Below are positions 28,577-37,325 of a stretch of 64,000 bases of DNA, one piece after another. Within the stretch, counting starts at the first letter, position 1. Every line of letters begins with the position of its first letter. A model generated the notes under the pieces. It ran no database searches and had not been told where the DNA came from. It saw nothing but the letters and a program-made list of their open reading frames with translations. The position numbers and the translations under genes are program-made. The stretch lies in contig CAYWUI010000015.1 of NCBI GenBank assembly GCA_964461435.1, positions 1 through 64,000 of the forward strand. Reading direction: 5' to 3'. Source of the stretch: G020354785 sp964461435 (GTDB lineage: Bacteria > Bacteroidota > Bacteroidia > Bacteroidales > UBA10428).

Positions 28577-29193
28577 ACAATTATATAGTTCTTAATAGTA
28601 AAATAATACAACCGGAATTTCTCATTCATATATTTATTATTAACCCATCCTGTGATATATCCTTTTTCTTCAGGCGCAAATGGTTCTATCGTCAGATTTT
28701 TCCTGAAATTAATATCCTGTTTGTTACAAATCTTATACAGTGCTTCTTTGGCACACCAGTGTATATACAAATGATACTTCTTTCTGGATTTGTTCCTGGT
28801 GATTACTTCATTTTCATTAATGAATTTTGACTCTATATTACTTATTCTATGTGACATATATTCCAGATCAATGCCAACTTTTCTTTTTTTACTAAGTAGT
28901 ACGGATGTAAAATCCCTGGAATGGGAAATACTGACATTGTATGAATTGCCTCTAATAAAAGGTTTGCGATTTCCATTATAATATACCGACAAACTTTTAC
29001 CGGCAATTTCTTTGAGCAAGACCCTTACACTTAGCCATTCAATGCTTCTCAAATGATTCTGAAAGCTGTTTAAAGTCTTTATTTCTTCAGGCAATAATGA
29101 CAGTCTTGAGAATAAATAATCATAATCCTCTTTAACTTCCCAGATTCCAAGGACACAATCATCTTCAATATATTGTTTTATAAGCAGCCCCAT
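28561..29193 (-). CDS. 4'-phosphopantetheinyl transferase superfamily protein (Sfp-like)
   Basis: A 210-residue enzyme expected to load the CoA phosphopantetheine arm onto carrier proteins. The core ACPS motifs are VGIDLEYMSHRI near residue 107 (magnesium-binding Asp and Glu) and HWCAKEALYKI near 148 (the W-x-x-KEA motif). Upstream, YNVSISHSRDFTSVLLS near 83 matches the third conserved region. Size and order of motifs fit the Sfp/HetI group and not the small AcpS. In Bacteroidetes this gene often follows gldD, as here (32 bp away). It could serve fatty acid synthesis if no separate acpS exists. Confidence 0.88.
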   Translation of the reverse strand: MGLLIKQYIEDDCVLGIWEVKEDYDYLFSRLSLLPEEIKTLNSFQNHLRSIEWLSVRVLLKEIAGKSLSVYYNGNRKPFIRGNSYNVSISHSRDFTSVLLSKKRKVGIDLEYMSHRISNIESKFINENEVITRNKSRKKYHLYIHWCAKEALYKICNKQDINFRKNLTIEPFAPEEKGYITGWVNNKYMNEKFRLYYFTIKNYIIVWTIR

Positions 29194-29225
29194 TTCTAAT
29201 AAAAAACTCTAATTTGATAATTTTT

Positions 29226-29837
29226 TTAGTTCCATTCAAATGTTTCAATTAAATGTTGCATATCCTTTTTAAAAAAATTAATTACCGGGGATAAAGAATC
29301 ACTATTGGGCCTGACACTAAAATATAGTGCTGCGCTGAGAAAATTATCGGTGCTGTCTGTAATAAAAAAACTGGCCGATGATGCTGTATTACCTTTTATA
29401 GTATAAAAGATTCCAAAAACATTTCTTTCGGGAAATATAATCGGACTCTCAATTATATCATCAGCTTTAATTATATGCTTATATGCCAGACTCCTTACAT
29501 CTTCAATATGCTCGTCCAGGTTGTTTTTAAGAGCCCAGTAGGTTATGTGTATTTTACCTTTATAGGAAGGAAATTCTATGTTAATCCAGCAAGGCCTGGT
29601 ATTATAATTATCGTATCCGGCTATCTTCCCGTAAACAGGATACTCAAAAGTGTACCCGCAGTCGCTTTTATATTTCTGATATTGCTTTTCGGGAAAATCT
29701 ATCCTGAAATATCCTCTTGGTTTTGGCAAGTACTTTTTTTTACATGCCGCGAGAGATAAAATAATAATAAAAAAAAACAAGCTGCTGCCTATTAAGAAAT
29801 TAAATGTATTATGTATAGTTTTTGGACTCAACTGCAT
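29226..29837 (-). CDS. gldD: Gliding motility lipoprotein GldD
   Basis: A 203-residue lipoprotein required for gliding in Flavobacterium and present in many Bacteroidetes. Residues 10-31 form the lipoprotein signal (LSLAAC). The conserved GldD block follows: LPKPRGYFRIDFPEKQYQ, then CGYTFEYPVYGKI, CWINIEFPSYKGKIHITYW, and SASFFITDSTDNFLSAALYF. Found, as is typical, directly after gldE (3 bp between genes). Its molecular role is unclear; links with gliding and type IX secretion are known from Flavobacterium, and the T9SS-sorted proteins elsewhere in this window make such a system likely. Confidence 0.94.
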   Translation of the reverse strand: MQLSPKTIHNTFNFLIGSSLFFFIIILSLAACKKKYLPKPRGYFRIDFPEKQYQKYKSDCGYTFEYPVYGKIAGYDNYNTRPCWINIEFPSYKGKIHITYWALKNNLDEHIEDVRSLAYKHIIKADDIIESPIIFPERNVFGIFYTIKGNTASSASFFITDSTDNFLSAALYFSVRPNSDSLSPVINFFKKDMQHLIETFEWN

Positions 29838-29840
29838 TGA

Positions 29841-31163
29841 CTATTTCCTGGTTACTGTAACATGAATTTTTATAATCCTGCGCTTATCGACAGAAATAAC
29901 CTTAAAAACAAAATTCTTATACGATATTATCTCATCCTTTAATGGTATCTCACCACGTAATTCAAGTATAAGGCCAGCCAGGGTATCAGCCTCGCCTTTA
30001 ACATCATTAAAAATGTTTTCGTCAACATTAAAGATTTTATAGAAATCATTCAGAAGTATTTTGCCTTCAACAATGTACTGGTTATCATCAATTTTTGTAT
30101 ATATACTCTCTTCATCATCATATTCATCAGTAATTTCCCCTACAATTTCTTCAAGAATATCTTCAAGTGTAATGATGCCTGAGGAACCCCCGTATTCATC
30201 AATCACTATGGCCATATGGATTTTATTAACCTGAAACTCCTTTAATAAATCATTTATTTTTTTGCTTTCAGGAATATAGTATGGTGGTCTTATTAAAGAC
30301 TGCCACTTAAAGAATCCTGATTTGTGAATATGGGGAAGAAGATCTTTAATATATAATATTCCTTTTATGTTATCAAAAGTGCCTTCATATACGGGTATCC
30401 TTGAATACCCCGAATTATTAATTACCGACATTAAATTTTTAAATTTCATGGATATATCAACACCAATAGCATCTACCCTTGATTTCATAATTTCTTTTAC
30501 ATATATATTGCCAAATTTCACAATACCTTTCAGGATTCTTTTATCCTCTGATATATCATGCTGGGTTAGTTCCAAAGCATCAGACAGCTCGGCTATAGAT
30601 ATGTTTTTTCTTTTCTGCATAAACCTTCTGTTTACAATTGATGTCGAATAAATTAAAAAGGAATTGATGGGTCTGAATACTCTTTCAGAAATATCCAAAG
30701 GCTTTGCCATGAGTTTGGAAAATTTAACGGCATACCGGCTTGCGTAAACTTTAGGTAATATTTCTCCGAAAAACAACAATAAAAAAGTTATTATTACAAC
30801 CTGCATTATAAATCCGACAGCCATTGATCCTGAAAACTCAAATAATTTTGAAGTAACATATGTTGAGATTATTACTATGCCAATATTTATGAATGTATTG
30901 GCCACCAGTATTGTGGCTAGTAACCTGTCGGGTATTCCTAAAAGTCTGATGACAGCCTGGTCAATTTTAAATTTTGATCTTTTCAGTTTATTCAGCTCAG
31001 CCGGTGACAGAGAAAAATATGCAACCTCTGAGCCCGATATCAGGGCAGATGATATAAGCAAAAAAATAACAACAACCAGGGCAATGAATACCTCAAAGGA
31101 AAATTGCTTTAAGGTAATTCCAAAACTAGCAAATAATGCCGGATAATAAGGTTCTGCTTCCAA
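29841..31163 (-). CDS. gldE: Gliding motility-associated protein GldE (CNNM/CBS-domain, CorC-type)
   Basis: A 440-residue inner-membrane protein. The CNNM/DUF21 domain (about 20-200) has several helices and begins ALISGSEVAYFSLSP. A tandem CBS region (about 215-345: VKEIMKSRVDAIGV, then GYSRIPVYEG, GILYIKDLLPH, and IVIDEYGGSSGIITLEDILEE) is followed by a CorC/HlyC domain (about 355-440). In Flavobacterium GldE supports gliding and seems linked to GldD function. The gene lies between ssb (33 bp) and gldD (3 bp), the conserved Bacteroidetes order. An ion-transport or sensing role is suggested by the family but not shown. Confidence 0.93.
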   Translation of the reverse strand: MEAEPYYPALFASFGITLKQFSFEVFIALVVVIFLLISSALISGSEVAYFSLSPAELNKLKRSKFKIDQAVIRLLGIPDRLLATILVANTFINIGIVIISTYVTSKLFEFSGSMAVGFIMQVVIITFLLLFFGEILPKVYASRYAVKFSKLMAKPLDISERVFRPINSFLIYSTSIVNRRFMQKRKNISIAELSDALELTQHDISEDKRILKGIVKFGNIYVKEIMKSRVDAIGVDISMKFKNLMSVINNSGYSRIPVYEGTFDNIKGILYIKDLLPHIHKSGFFKWQSLIRPPYYIPESKKINDLLKEFQVNKIHMAIVIDEYGGSSGIITLEDILEEIVGEITDEYDDEESIYTKIDDNQYIVEGKILLNDFYKIFNVDENIFNDVKGEADTLAGLILELRGEIPLKDEIISYKNFVFKVISVDKRRIIKIHVTVTRK

Positions 31164-31196
31164 AATAGACAGGTGTATATTTAAAGAAAGTATGCC

Positions 31197-31628
31197 TTAG
31201 AACGGGAGATCATCTGATTCTTCAGTTTCAGGACCATTATCCTCTTTATCTTCCAAAGAACTTGTTTTCTCTTGTTTCAGAGACTCGGGAGGTTCATCAG
31301 TTCTTTTACCCAGCATTTGCATATTGTCAGCTATGATTTCAGTAGTGTACCGTTTGTTGCCTTCTTTATCATCCCATGAGCGGGTTTTAATTCTGCCCTC
31401 AACATATAGCTGAGTTCCTTTCTTAACATATTTCTCAGCCAGTTCTGCCAAACCCCTCCATAATACAATATTATGCCATTCAGTATTTGTTACTCTCTCT
31501 CCATTTTTATTTTTGTAAACTTCACTTGTTGCCAGACGAAAATTACAGACCGGAGTACCACTATCTAAATACCGCACTTCAGGATCAGCACCAACGAATC
31601 CTACTAAAATAGCTTTGTTTACAGACAT
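31197..31628 (-). CDS. ssb: Single-stranded DNA-binding protein
   Basis: A 143-residue SSB. The OB-fold occupies about residues 1-106: MSVNKAILVGFVGADPEVRY, then FRLATSE, NTEWHNIVLW, YVKKGTQLYVEGRIKTRSW and TTEIIADNMQML. A short acidic disordered linker ends in DDLPF, the C-terminal tip that binds partner proteins. Length is short but normal. In many Bacteroidetes mutY lies directly upstream; here the upstream side is a 306-bp gap and the divergent HU-family gene. Confidence 0.95.
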   Translation of the reverse strand: MSVNKAILVGFVGADPEVRYLDSGTPVCNFRLATSEVYKNKNGERVTNTEWHNIVLWRGLAELAEKYVKKGTQLYVEGRIKTRSWDDKEGNKRYTTEIIADNMQMLGKRTDEPPESLKQEKTSSLEDKEDNGPETEESDDLPF

Positions 31629-31934
31629 ATTAAATTCAGATTTAAATTAGATGTAAAAATACAAAAAAATAAATTTATATAAATATTTCTAATATTTTAA
31701 ACTTTGTATTTATCAATAATCCAAATATATCAGGCACCATGAAAGATCAAAAAAAAGAGCAAGTGGCAGTATGAGGGAGACTATATGAAACTCTTTTAAC
31801 GTTAATATTGTAAGAAATTTACAAATAATATTAAAATTAATGTATTTGTATTTTATTTATCGGAGAAAGTATATATATTTGCAACTCAGAATTGTAAACT
31901 AATGTAAATTATTGATAATTAAAGATTTTTAAAA
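31629..31934. other. 306-bp divergent promoter region between ssb and the HU-family gene
   Basis: AT-rich, with outward-facing promoters expected for both genes. A -7-like element for the HU-family gene is listed separately. The mutY gene often found here in relatives is absent. An 11-codon frame at 31739 (MKDQKKEQVAV) is too short to call. Confidence 0.55.
31874..31881 (+). promoter_or_regulatory. Candidate -7 element for the HU-family gene
   Basis: TATATTTG fits TAnnTTTG and lies 53 bp before the ATG at 31935. The nearest upstream TTTG (31845-31848) is 25 bp away, longer than usual, so the -33 part is uncertain. Confidence 0.4.
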
Positions 31935-32219
31935 ATGACGAAAGCAGATATTGTAAACGAAATCTCAAAAAACACTGGAATAGAAAAAATTACTGTTCAA
32001 AAAACAGTCGAAGCTTTAATGGAAGCAGTTAAAAACTCTTTAGTAAATAACAAAAATGTCTACTTAAGAGGATTTGGTAGTTTTATAGTTAAGAAAAGAG
32101 CTAAAAAAACTGCAAGGAATATTTCCAAGAACACCACAATCATCATTCCTGAACACTTTATTCCTGCATTTAAGCCAGCTAAATCTTTTGTTAATAAAGT
32201 AAAATCAAAAGTTAAATAA
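31935..32219 (+). CDS. HU/IHF-family DNA-binding protein
   Basis: A 94-residue histone-like protein that bends and compacts DNA. It starts MTKADIVNEISKNTGI and contains the core NKNVYLRGFGSFIVKKR (residues about 40-56), followed by the DNA-binding arm (ARNISKNTTIIIPEHFIPAFKPAKSF). The arm carries I-P-E-H in place of the common I-P-A, which is frequent in Bacteroidetes members. In these genomes this gene precedes the small basic protein and RNase G genes, as it does here. Confidence 0.93.
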   Translation: MTKADIVNEISKNTGIEKITVQKTVEALMEAVKNSLVNNKNVYLRGFGSFIVKKRAKKTARNISKNTTIIIPEHFIPAFKPAKSFVNKVKSKVK

Positions 32220-32240
32220 TTCTCAACAATACAAATTAAA

Positions 32241-32333
32241 ATGCCGAGCGGAAAGAAGCGTAAGAGACATAAAATGTCTACGCACAAACGAAAGAAACGT
32301 TTAAGAAAGAACAGGCATAAGAAAAAGAAATAA
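32241..32333 (+). CDS. Small basic protein with COX24/AURKAIP1 (DUF1713-like) motif, probable ribosome-associated
   Basis: A 30-residue protein, ATG at 32241, TAA at 32331-32333. About two thirds of its residues are Lys, Arg or His (for example KKRKRHKM and HKRKKRLRKNR). The K-K-x-K-R-x-K-M-x-x-H-K-x-K-K-R pattern matches the C-terminal COX24/AURKAIP1 domain of the mitochondrial small-subunit protein mS38 and its short bacterial counterparts. It lies between the HU-family gene (21 bp) and RNase G, a conserved place in Bacteroidetes. A ribosomal-subunit role is inferred from the motif. It is easily missed by gene finders because of its size. Confidence 0.85.
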   Translation: MPSGKKRKRHKMSTHKRKKRLRKNRHKKKK

Positions 32334-32364
32334 TTATTATATAATTAATTGTTTAGCTTGCTTG

Positions 32365-32402
32365 AATAAACCTAAAGTCCTTTTCAATACTTTAGGTTTA
32401 TT
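32365..32402 (+). terminator. Strong hairpin between the small basic protein gene and rng
   Basis: A perfect 14-bp stem, AATAAACCTAAAGT (32365-32378) paired with 32389-32402, loop of 10 nt. It is followed by GTGTTTAT and not a clean T-tract, so it may be a terminator, or a structured element ahead of RNase G, which in other bacteria controls its own mRNA. Confidence 0.7.
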
Positions 32403-32453
32403 GTGTTTATCTGTATACTCTTTTGCCGACATTAAATCTAATCAGACGGAGTA

Positions 32454-34004
32454 GTGAATAAAGAGCTTATCATTAATGTTGCATCCTCAGACATAAATAT
32501 CGCCCTGCTTGAAGATAAAAAACTTATTGAGCTAAATAAAGAGAAAAGCAATATTCGATTTTCAGTTGGTGATATTTATCTGGGTAAGATTAAAAAACTA
32601 ATGCCCGGACTGAATGCTGCGTTTGTTGATATAGGCTATGAAAGGGATGCATTTCTTCATTATCACGACCTGGGGCCACAGTTCAAATCACTTCATAACT
32701 ATTTAAATCTGGCATACAGACGCAAGGGAAAACTCCCTCCCATGGAGAAATTCAGGCGTGACAGAGATATTGATAAAAATGGCAGGATAACAAAAGTATT
32801 ATCAGTCGGACAGGTAGTAATAACCCAGATAGCAAAAGAACCTATTTCAACCAAGGGCCCAAGGTTAACCTCAGAGATATCACTTGCCGGCAGAAATCTT
32901 GTAATTATGCCATTTAATGATAAAGTCTCGGTTTCTCAAAAAATATCCTCCCTTGAAGAAAGAAACAGGCTGAAAACATTACTGCAAAGCATCAAACCGG
33001 GCAATTATGGTGTCATAATAAGGACAGTGGCCGAAGGAAGAAAAGTCAAAGATCTCGATAATGAGCTAAGACACCTGGTAAGAAAGTGGGAGTCTTCTTT
33101 TGAATATCTTAAATCCATAAAGCCGCCTCACATGCTGATAAGTGAACTTAAGAGAACATCAGCTATTTTAAGGGATATGCTTAATGTTACTTTTAATAAT
33201 ATTCATGTGGATAATGAGACAATATTCACGGAGATTACAGATTATATCAGTACTATTGCGCCCGAAAAAGAAAAAATAGTTAAACTGTACAAAGGTAATA
33301 TTCCCATATTTGAACATTTCGGGATTGACAAGCAGATAAAATCCTCCTTTGGTAAGACTGTCTCATTCAAAAACGGTGCATATATAATTATTGAACATAC
33401 TGAAGCATTACATGTAATAGATGTTAATAGCGGGAACCGTGCTAAATCTGCCGGTGATCAGGAAACAAATGCACTTGAGGTTAACCTGGCTGCAGCTGAT
33501 GAAATAGCCCGTCAACTTAAACTCAGGGATATGGGAGGTATAATTGTTATAGATTTTATAGATATGCAATCAAGCAAACATAAGCAGATGGTTAATGAGA
33601 AGATGAAAGATGCAATGACTGCTGACCGTGCAAAACATACAATACTCCCCCTCAGTAAATTCGGATTGATGCAAATAACGAGACAGAGAGTAAGGCCTGA
33701 AATGAATATAAGTACTACCGAAATATGTCCCGCATGCAAAGGAACAGGTGAAATTTCTCCCAGTATACTCTTTGTCGATAACATAAGAAATCAAATAGCT
33801 TTCTTATTGCAAACCAGCAAACATAAGAAGCTTTTATTAAAAGTGCATCCCTATATTGCTGCATACCTTAATAAGGGAATATGGCCAATTCATTTGAGAT
33901 GGCGGTTTCAGTTCAACTGTAAGTTCAAAATTATCCCTGTTTCCTCATTTAATTTTCTTGAATATCATATCTTTGACGCATATGGTGAGGAAATAATATT
34001 ATAA
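32454..34004 (+). CDS. rng: Ribonuclease E/G
   Basis: A 516-residue endoribonuclease that processes rRNA and decays mRNA. It starts at a GTG. The S1-like domain is near residues 35-125 (VGDIYLGKIKKLMPGLNAAFVDIGYERDAFLH). The catalytic part includes ALHVIDVNSGN near 318 and GGIIVIDFIDM near 361, which hold the magnesium-binding aspartates. The zinc-link cysteines are in CPACKGTGEI near 425. Length corresponds to RNase G, with no long RNase E scaffold tail. It follows the HU-family and small basic protein genes and a 14-bp hairpin. Confidence 0.95.
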   Translation: MNKELIINVASSDINIALLEDKKLIELNKEKSNIRFSVGDIYLGKIKKLMPGLNAAFVDIGYERDAFLHYHDLGPQFKSLHNYLNLAYRRKGKLPPMEKFRRDRDIDKNGRITKVLSVGQVVITQIAKEPISTKGPRLTSEISLAGRNLVIMPFNDKVSVSQKISSLEERNRLKTLLQSIKPGNYGVIIRTVAEGRKVKDLDNELRHLVRKWESSFEYLKSIKPPHMLISELKRTSAILRDMLNVTFNNIHVDNETIFTEITDYISTIAPEKEKIVKLYKGNIPIFEHFGIDKQIKSSFGKTVSFKNGAYIIIEHTEALHVIDVNSGNRAKSAGDQETNALEVNLAAADEIARQLKLRDMGGIIVIDFIDMQSSKHKQMVNEKMKDAMTADRAKHTILPLSKFGLMQITRQRVRPEMNISTTEICPACKGTGEISPSILFVDNIRNQIAFLLQTSKHKKLLLKVHPYIAAYLNKGIWPIHLRWRFQFNCKFKIIPVSSFNFLEYHIFDAYGEEIIL

Positions 34005-34079
34005 TAACAATACAAACTTATTTAACAGATACTTGTTTATTGATATAATAATTGCCCTGTACTATTAATTTACAAGCAA

Positions 34080-36029
34080 GTGAAAAAATATATCCTATTA
34101 TTAATCGGAGTAACTGCCCTGCTTAATACAAAAGCTATCTCACAGATTTTAAATCCTGTAAAATGGACATTCGGATCAGAAAAAATAAATGAGAGGAATG
34201 TTAACCTGGTATTTGAAGCAACAATTGATGAGGGCTGGCATCTATACGGTTTAAACATTCCTGAAAACGGTCCGATAGCAACATCCATAATATTTAAAGA
34301 CACTAACGGATTTAAAATAAAAGGCAATCCGGTTTCATCAATAAAACCTGCAATAAAGTTCGATTCAATTTTTGGAATAGACCTGGAATTATACAGCCAT
34401 AAAGCAACGTTTAAGCAACAAATAGAAAAGACATCAAAAGAAGATTTTATAGTAACCGGCTACGTTGAATTTATGTCATGTGATGATCAGAGGTGCCTTC
34501 CTCCCAACGAAGTTGAATTCGAGTTGCCGGTTAAGGGTACCGGGACTGGCTGGATGAATAATTCTCTTATCGGGATCCTTTTTATCTCAATAATTGCCGG
34601 ATTGGGGGCATTGCTTACCCCTTGTGTTTACCCTATGATCCCTTTAACTGTTACCTTTTTTATGAGGGGGAAAAAATCAAGGCTAAAATCAATTTCTGAA
34701 GCATTTGTATTTGGAATCTCAATTATCTTTATTTATACGGTTATCGGAATAGCCGTTGCCTTATTAAAAAATCCCAATGCAGTAAGCTCAATAAATACTC
34801 ACTGGATCCCCAATGTTATCTTTTTCTTAATATTTGTTGTTCTGTCTGCATCTTTTTTTGGAGCCTTTGAGATTGTCCTTCCTGCCGGATTGACGGGTAA
34901 AATTGACAGACAGGCAGATAAAGGGGGTTATATTGGAGCATTTTTTATGGCTCTTGCGATGGCCTTATTATCATTTTCCTGCACAGGCCCCATTGTTGCA
35001 TCATTATTAATAAAAGCATCACAAGGTGAGGTACTGGAACCGGTTGTTGGCATGTTTGGCTTTTCACTGATATTTGCTATTCCATTTACTTTGCTTGCAA
35101 TATTCCCCTCCTGGCTCAAAAATATGCCCAAATCAGGTGGATGGTTAAATTCTGTTAAGATCTTCCTCGCATTTATTATGCTTGCATTGTCTCTCTATTT
35201 CATAAGCAGGATTGAGCAGGCTTATCATCTTAAATTATTAAGCAGGCATTTATTTATTGCTATCTGGATAGTTATATTTACACTCCTGGGATTTTATTTC
35301 CTGGGAAAAATCAAGTTTCCTCACGACAGCGACATTAAAAGCATAAATGTGCCCCGCCTTTTACTGTCGGTAATAACTTTTTCTTTCGTTGTGTACATGA
35401 TACCGGGACTATTCGGAGCCGGGCTGGAAGGAATCTCCGTTCTCCTCCCTCCCATGGAAACCCGGAAATCTCTTATGACAGGACGGGAATCATCAACTCC
35501 CGGATCATTATATATTCGGGAACCGGAAGCCGTGAATCCGTTATGCAACACCCCCAGGTATTCTGACTTTTTGCACCTGCCGCATGAATTAAACGGATAT
35601 TTTGACTACGATGAAGCATTGTCATGCGCCAGGCAGCAAAACAAACCTCTTTTTATTGATTTTGCCGGACATTCATGCACTAATTGTAAAAAAATGTATA
35701 ACAAGGTATGGTCAGATCCAAAGGTGCTTAATATTTTAAAAAATGATTTTGTCATAGTAGCACTCTACGTTGATGATAAAACTAAACTACCTGAGAATGA
35801 ATGGATTACTTCTTCCTATGATAGAAAAGTAAAGAACACGATAGGCAAGAAAAATGCGGATTTCCAGGTATCGAGATTTAAATCAAATGCCCTTCCTCTT
35901 TATGCAATTGTTGATGATAAAGGGAATATGCTGACTCAAAGACTTTATACTTACAACCCGAGTGTTCCTGATTTTATTAATTGGCTTCAGAAAGGCAAAG
36001 AAAATTTCAGGACTCCCGCAGGAAGATAA
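34080..36029 (+). CDS. DsbD-type protein-disulfide reductase (cytochrome c biogenesis family)
   Basis: A 649-residue inner-membrane protein that carries reducing power from cytoplasmic thioredoxin to the periplasm. GTG start; signal peptide 1-22 (ends AISQ). The N-terminal DsbD-alpha-like domain (about 25-155) includes the cysteine pair region SCDDQRCLPP near 138. The transmembrane core (about 160-450) contains LTPCVYPMIPLTV near 180 and LSFSCTGPIVASLL near 299, with the two membrane cysteines. The C-terminal thioredoxin-like domain (about 510-640) has GHSCTNCKKMYN (C-x-x-C) near 533. All redox cysteines needed for the relay are present. Confidence 0.93.
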   Translation: MKKYILLLIGVTALLNTKAISQILNPVKWTFGSEKINERNVNLVFEATIDEGWHLYGLNIPENGPIATSIIFKDTNGFKIKGNPVSSIKPAIKFDSIFGIDLELYSHKATFKQQIEKTSKEDFIVTGYVEFMSCDDQRCLPPNEVEFELPVKGTGTGWMNNSLIGILFISIIAGLGALLTPCVYPMIPLTVTFFMRGKKSRLKSISEAFVFGISIIFIYTVIGIAVALLKNPNAVSSINTHWIPNVIFFLIFVVLSASFFGAFEIVLPAGLTGKIDRQADKGGYIGAFFMALAMALLSFSCTGPIVASLLIKASQGEVLEPVVGMFGFSLIFAIPFTLLAIFPSWLKNMPKSGGWLNSVKIFLAFIMLALSLYFISRIEQAYHLKLLSRHLFIAIWIVIFTLLGFYFLGKIKFPHDSDIKSINVPRLLLSVITFSFVVYMIPGLFGAGLEGISVLLPPMETRKSLMTGRESSTPGSLYIREPEAVNPLCNTPRYSDFLHLPHELNGYFDYDEALSCARQQNKPLFIDFAGHSCTNCKKMYNKVWSDPKVLNILKNDFVIVALYVDDKTKLPENEWITSSYDRKVKNTIGKKNADFQVSRFKSNALPLYAIVDDKGNMLTQRLYTYNPSVPDFINWLQKGKENFRTPAGR

Positions 36030-36138
36030 ATATTCAACAATTATTCTACTCCCTTTTTAACATTTTATGTAGTATCATTGTTGCTACCTTCTTATCAGAA
36101 GCACTGAAGCAGCCTTTTGCACCATTGCTGATTACAAA

Positions 36139-36777
36139 CTAAAACTTGCCGAATTTAAAATCAACACCAAAAGAAAATCCGTTAAGTACATCCTTTTCAG
36201 TATTTAACAAATCAATCCCGGAAGTATATCTGTAATAACCTCCCATTGCAAACCTGAAAAATTGTGTTATGTTCATCTCCAGTTCCACGCCTGGCTCCAC
36301 AATCAGAAAAGTCTCGGAATCTTCAACAAAATATTGATCATTCACTGCTCTCCTTTCCACACTTGTATATGCCACTCCGCCAATACCAACTAATACCGGC
36401 ACAGACAGATGAACCGGAAATTTAGGAAGGATTATCGGTTCAAAGAACATACCTCCATAACCTCCTGTAAGACTGACATTTCTATCCAATGTGTTATCAT
36501 AATGGGAATCATTCACAAATCCTGCTCCTCCAATACCCATAGCGAACATATGTCCCATTATCAGTCCTCCCCTGGCACCGAATACAACAGCATCTTTTGC
36601 ATCTATCTGTGAATACAGTACTGATAATCCTCCGTATCCTCCTATGTCATTACTTCCACCTATTAATGTTTTTATTTCATCATCTTTCTTTTTCCTGGTA
36701 TCCTCATCCTCCGCAATTTGTGAAAACATATTGATACTCAGAGAGAATATTGCCAATAATAATACTATTATTTTCAT
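36139..36777 (-). CDS. Predicted outer-membrane beta-barrel protein
   Basis: A 212-residue secreted protein; signal peptide 1-20 (MKIIVLLLAIFSLSINMFSQ). After a charged stretch (EDEDTRKKKDDEIK) come alternating Gly/aromatic strands such as YGGLSVLYSQI, VVFGARGGLIMGHMFAMGIGG and FFRFAMGGYYRYTSG, ending FSFGVDFKFGKF with the terminal Phe usual for outer-membrane barrels. Eight strands would fit the size. No specific family is recognised. It is the last gene of a minus-strand run that begins with the ECF sigma factor at 40290. Confidence 0.7.
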   Translation of the reverse strand: MKIIVLLLAIFSLSINMFSQIAEDEDTRKKKDDEIKTLIGGSNDIGGYGGLSVLYSQIDAKDAVVFGARGGLIMGHMFAMGIGGAGFVNDSHYDNTLDRNVSLTGGYGGMFFEPIILPKFPVHLSVPVLVGIGGVAYTSVERRAVNDQYFVEDSETFLIVEPGVELEMNITQFFRFAMGGYYRYTSGIDLLNTEKDVLNGFSFGVDFKFGKF

Positions 36778-36800
36778 TTTACATATTTTTTATTATTCAG

Positions 36801-37295
36801 TTAAAATCTAAATTTAAGAGACAGGGCCGTATCATCCAGGAAGATATAAAAGAAACGGCTTGTTGAAAACTCAAAAAAGGGTTTTATGTCAATACCTATA
36901 ACAAAAGGGAATTCCCTGAATTCATACTCAAGGCCCAGATAACCATCCAGTCCGAAAACCGGTGAATAACGCCATTCATAGAGTTTATATGATTTATTTA
37001 AAATTTTATATTTGTTTGTATAGTATACTCCGACATGTGCTCCATAGCCATAAATAAAATTTAAATTGTCAGAGATCTCATAAAATGCAGGCCTGTAATA
37101 TTGTTTCAAAGCGGTAAGACGCAATCCGCCTTTTGTATAATTAATGATAGCTTCAAAAGCGCTCTCTTTGTCAATATATTGCCGGTAAGTTAATCCTGTG
37201 GCATTACCAATCCTAAGTCCGGCATTCCTCGTATAATTCTGTGAGCATATATATGGACATAATAAAATAAATCCGAGAATAGTAAAATACTTCAT
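36801..37295 (-). CDS. Small predicted outer-membrane beta-barrel protein
   Basis: A 164-residue protein with signal peptide (MKYFTILGFILLCPYICSQ). Alternating strand pattern with many Tyr (LRIGNATGLTYRQYI, FIYGYGAHVGVYYTNKY, FGLDGYLGLEYEF) and a C-terminal LSLKFRF consistent with barrel insertion. No catalytic motif. Separated by 23 bp from the previous barrel gene and 30 bp from the GIN-domain gene, so probably in the same operon under the ECF sigma factor. Function unknown. Confidence 0.7.
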   Translation of the reverse strand: MKYFTILGFILLCPYICSQNYTRNAGLRIGNATGLTYRQYIDKESAFEAIINYTKGGLRLTALKQYYRPAFYEISDNLNFIYGYGAHVGVYYTNKYKILNKSYKLYEWRYSPVFGLDGYLGLEYEFREFPFVIGIDIKPFFEFSTSRFFYIFLDDTALSLKFRF

Positions 37296-37325
37296 ATGGT
37301 TTTTTGTTTTTCGTTTTGATATTAT

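Noticed and set aside
28510..28830. 106-codon plus-strand frame over the PPTase/GGGPS junction
   Set aside because: Both genes on the opposite strand have clear family motifs across this stretch.
31739..31774. Short frame MKDQKKEQVAV upstream of the HU-family gene, considered as a mutY remnant or leader peptide
   Set aside because: Only 11 codons, no similarity that can be seen and no arrangement typical of an attenuator.
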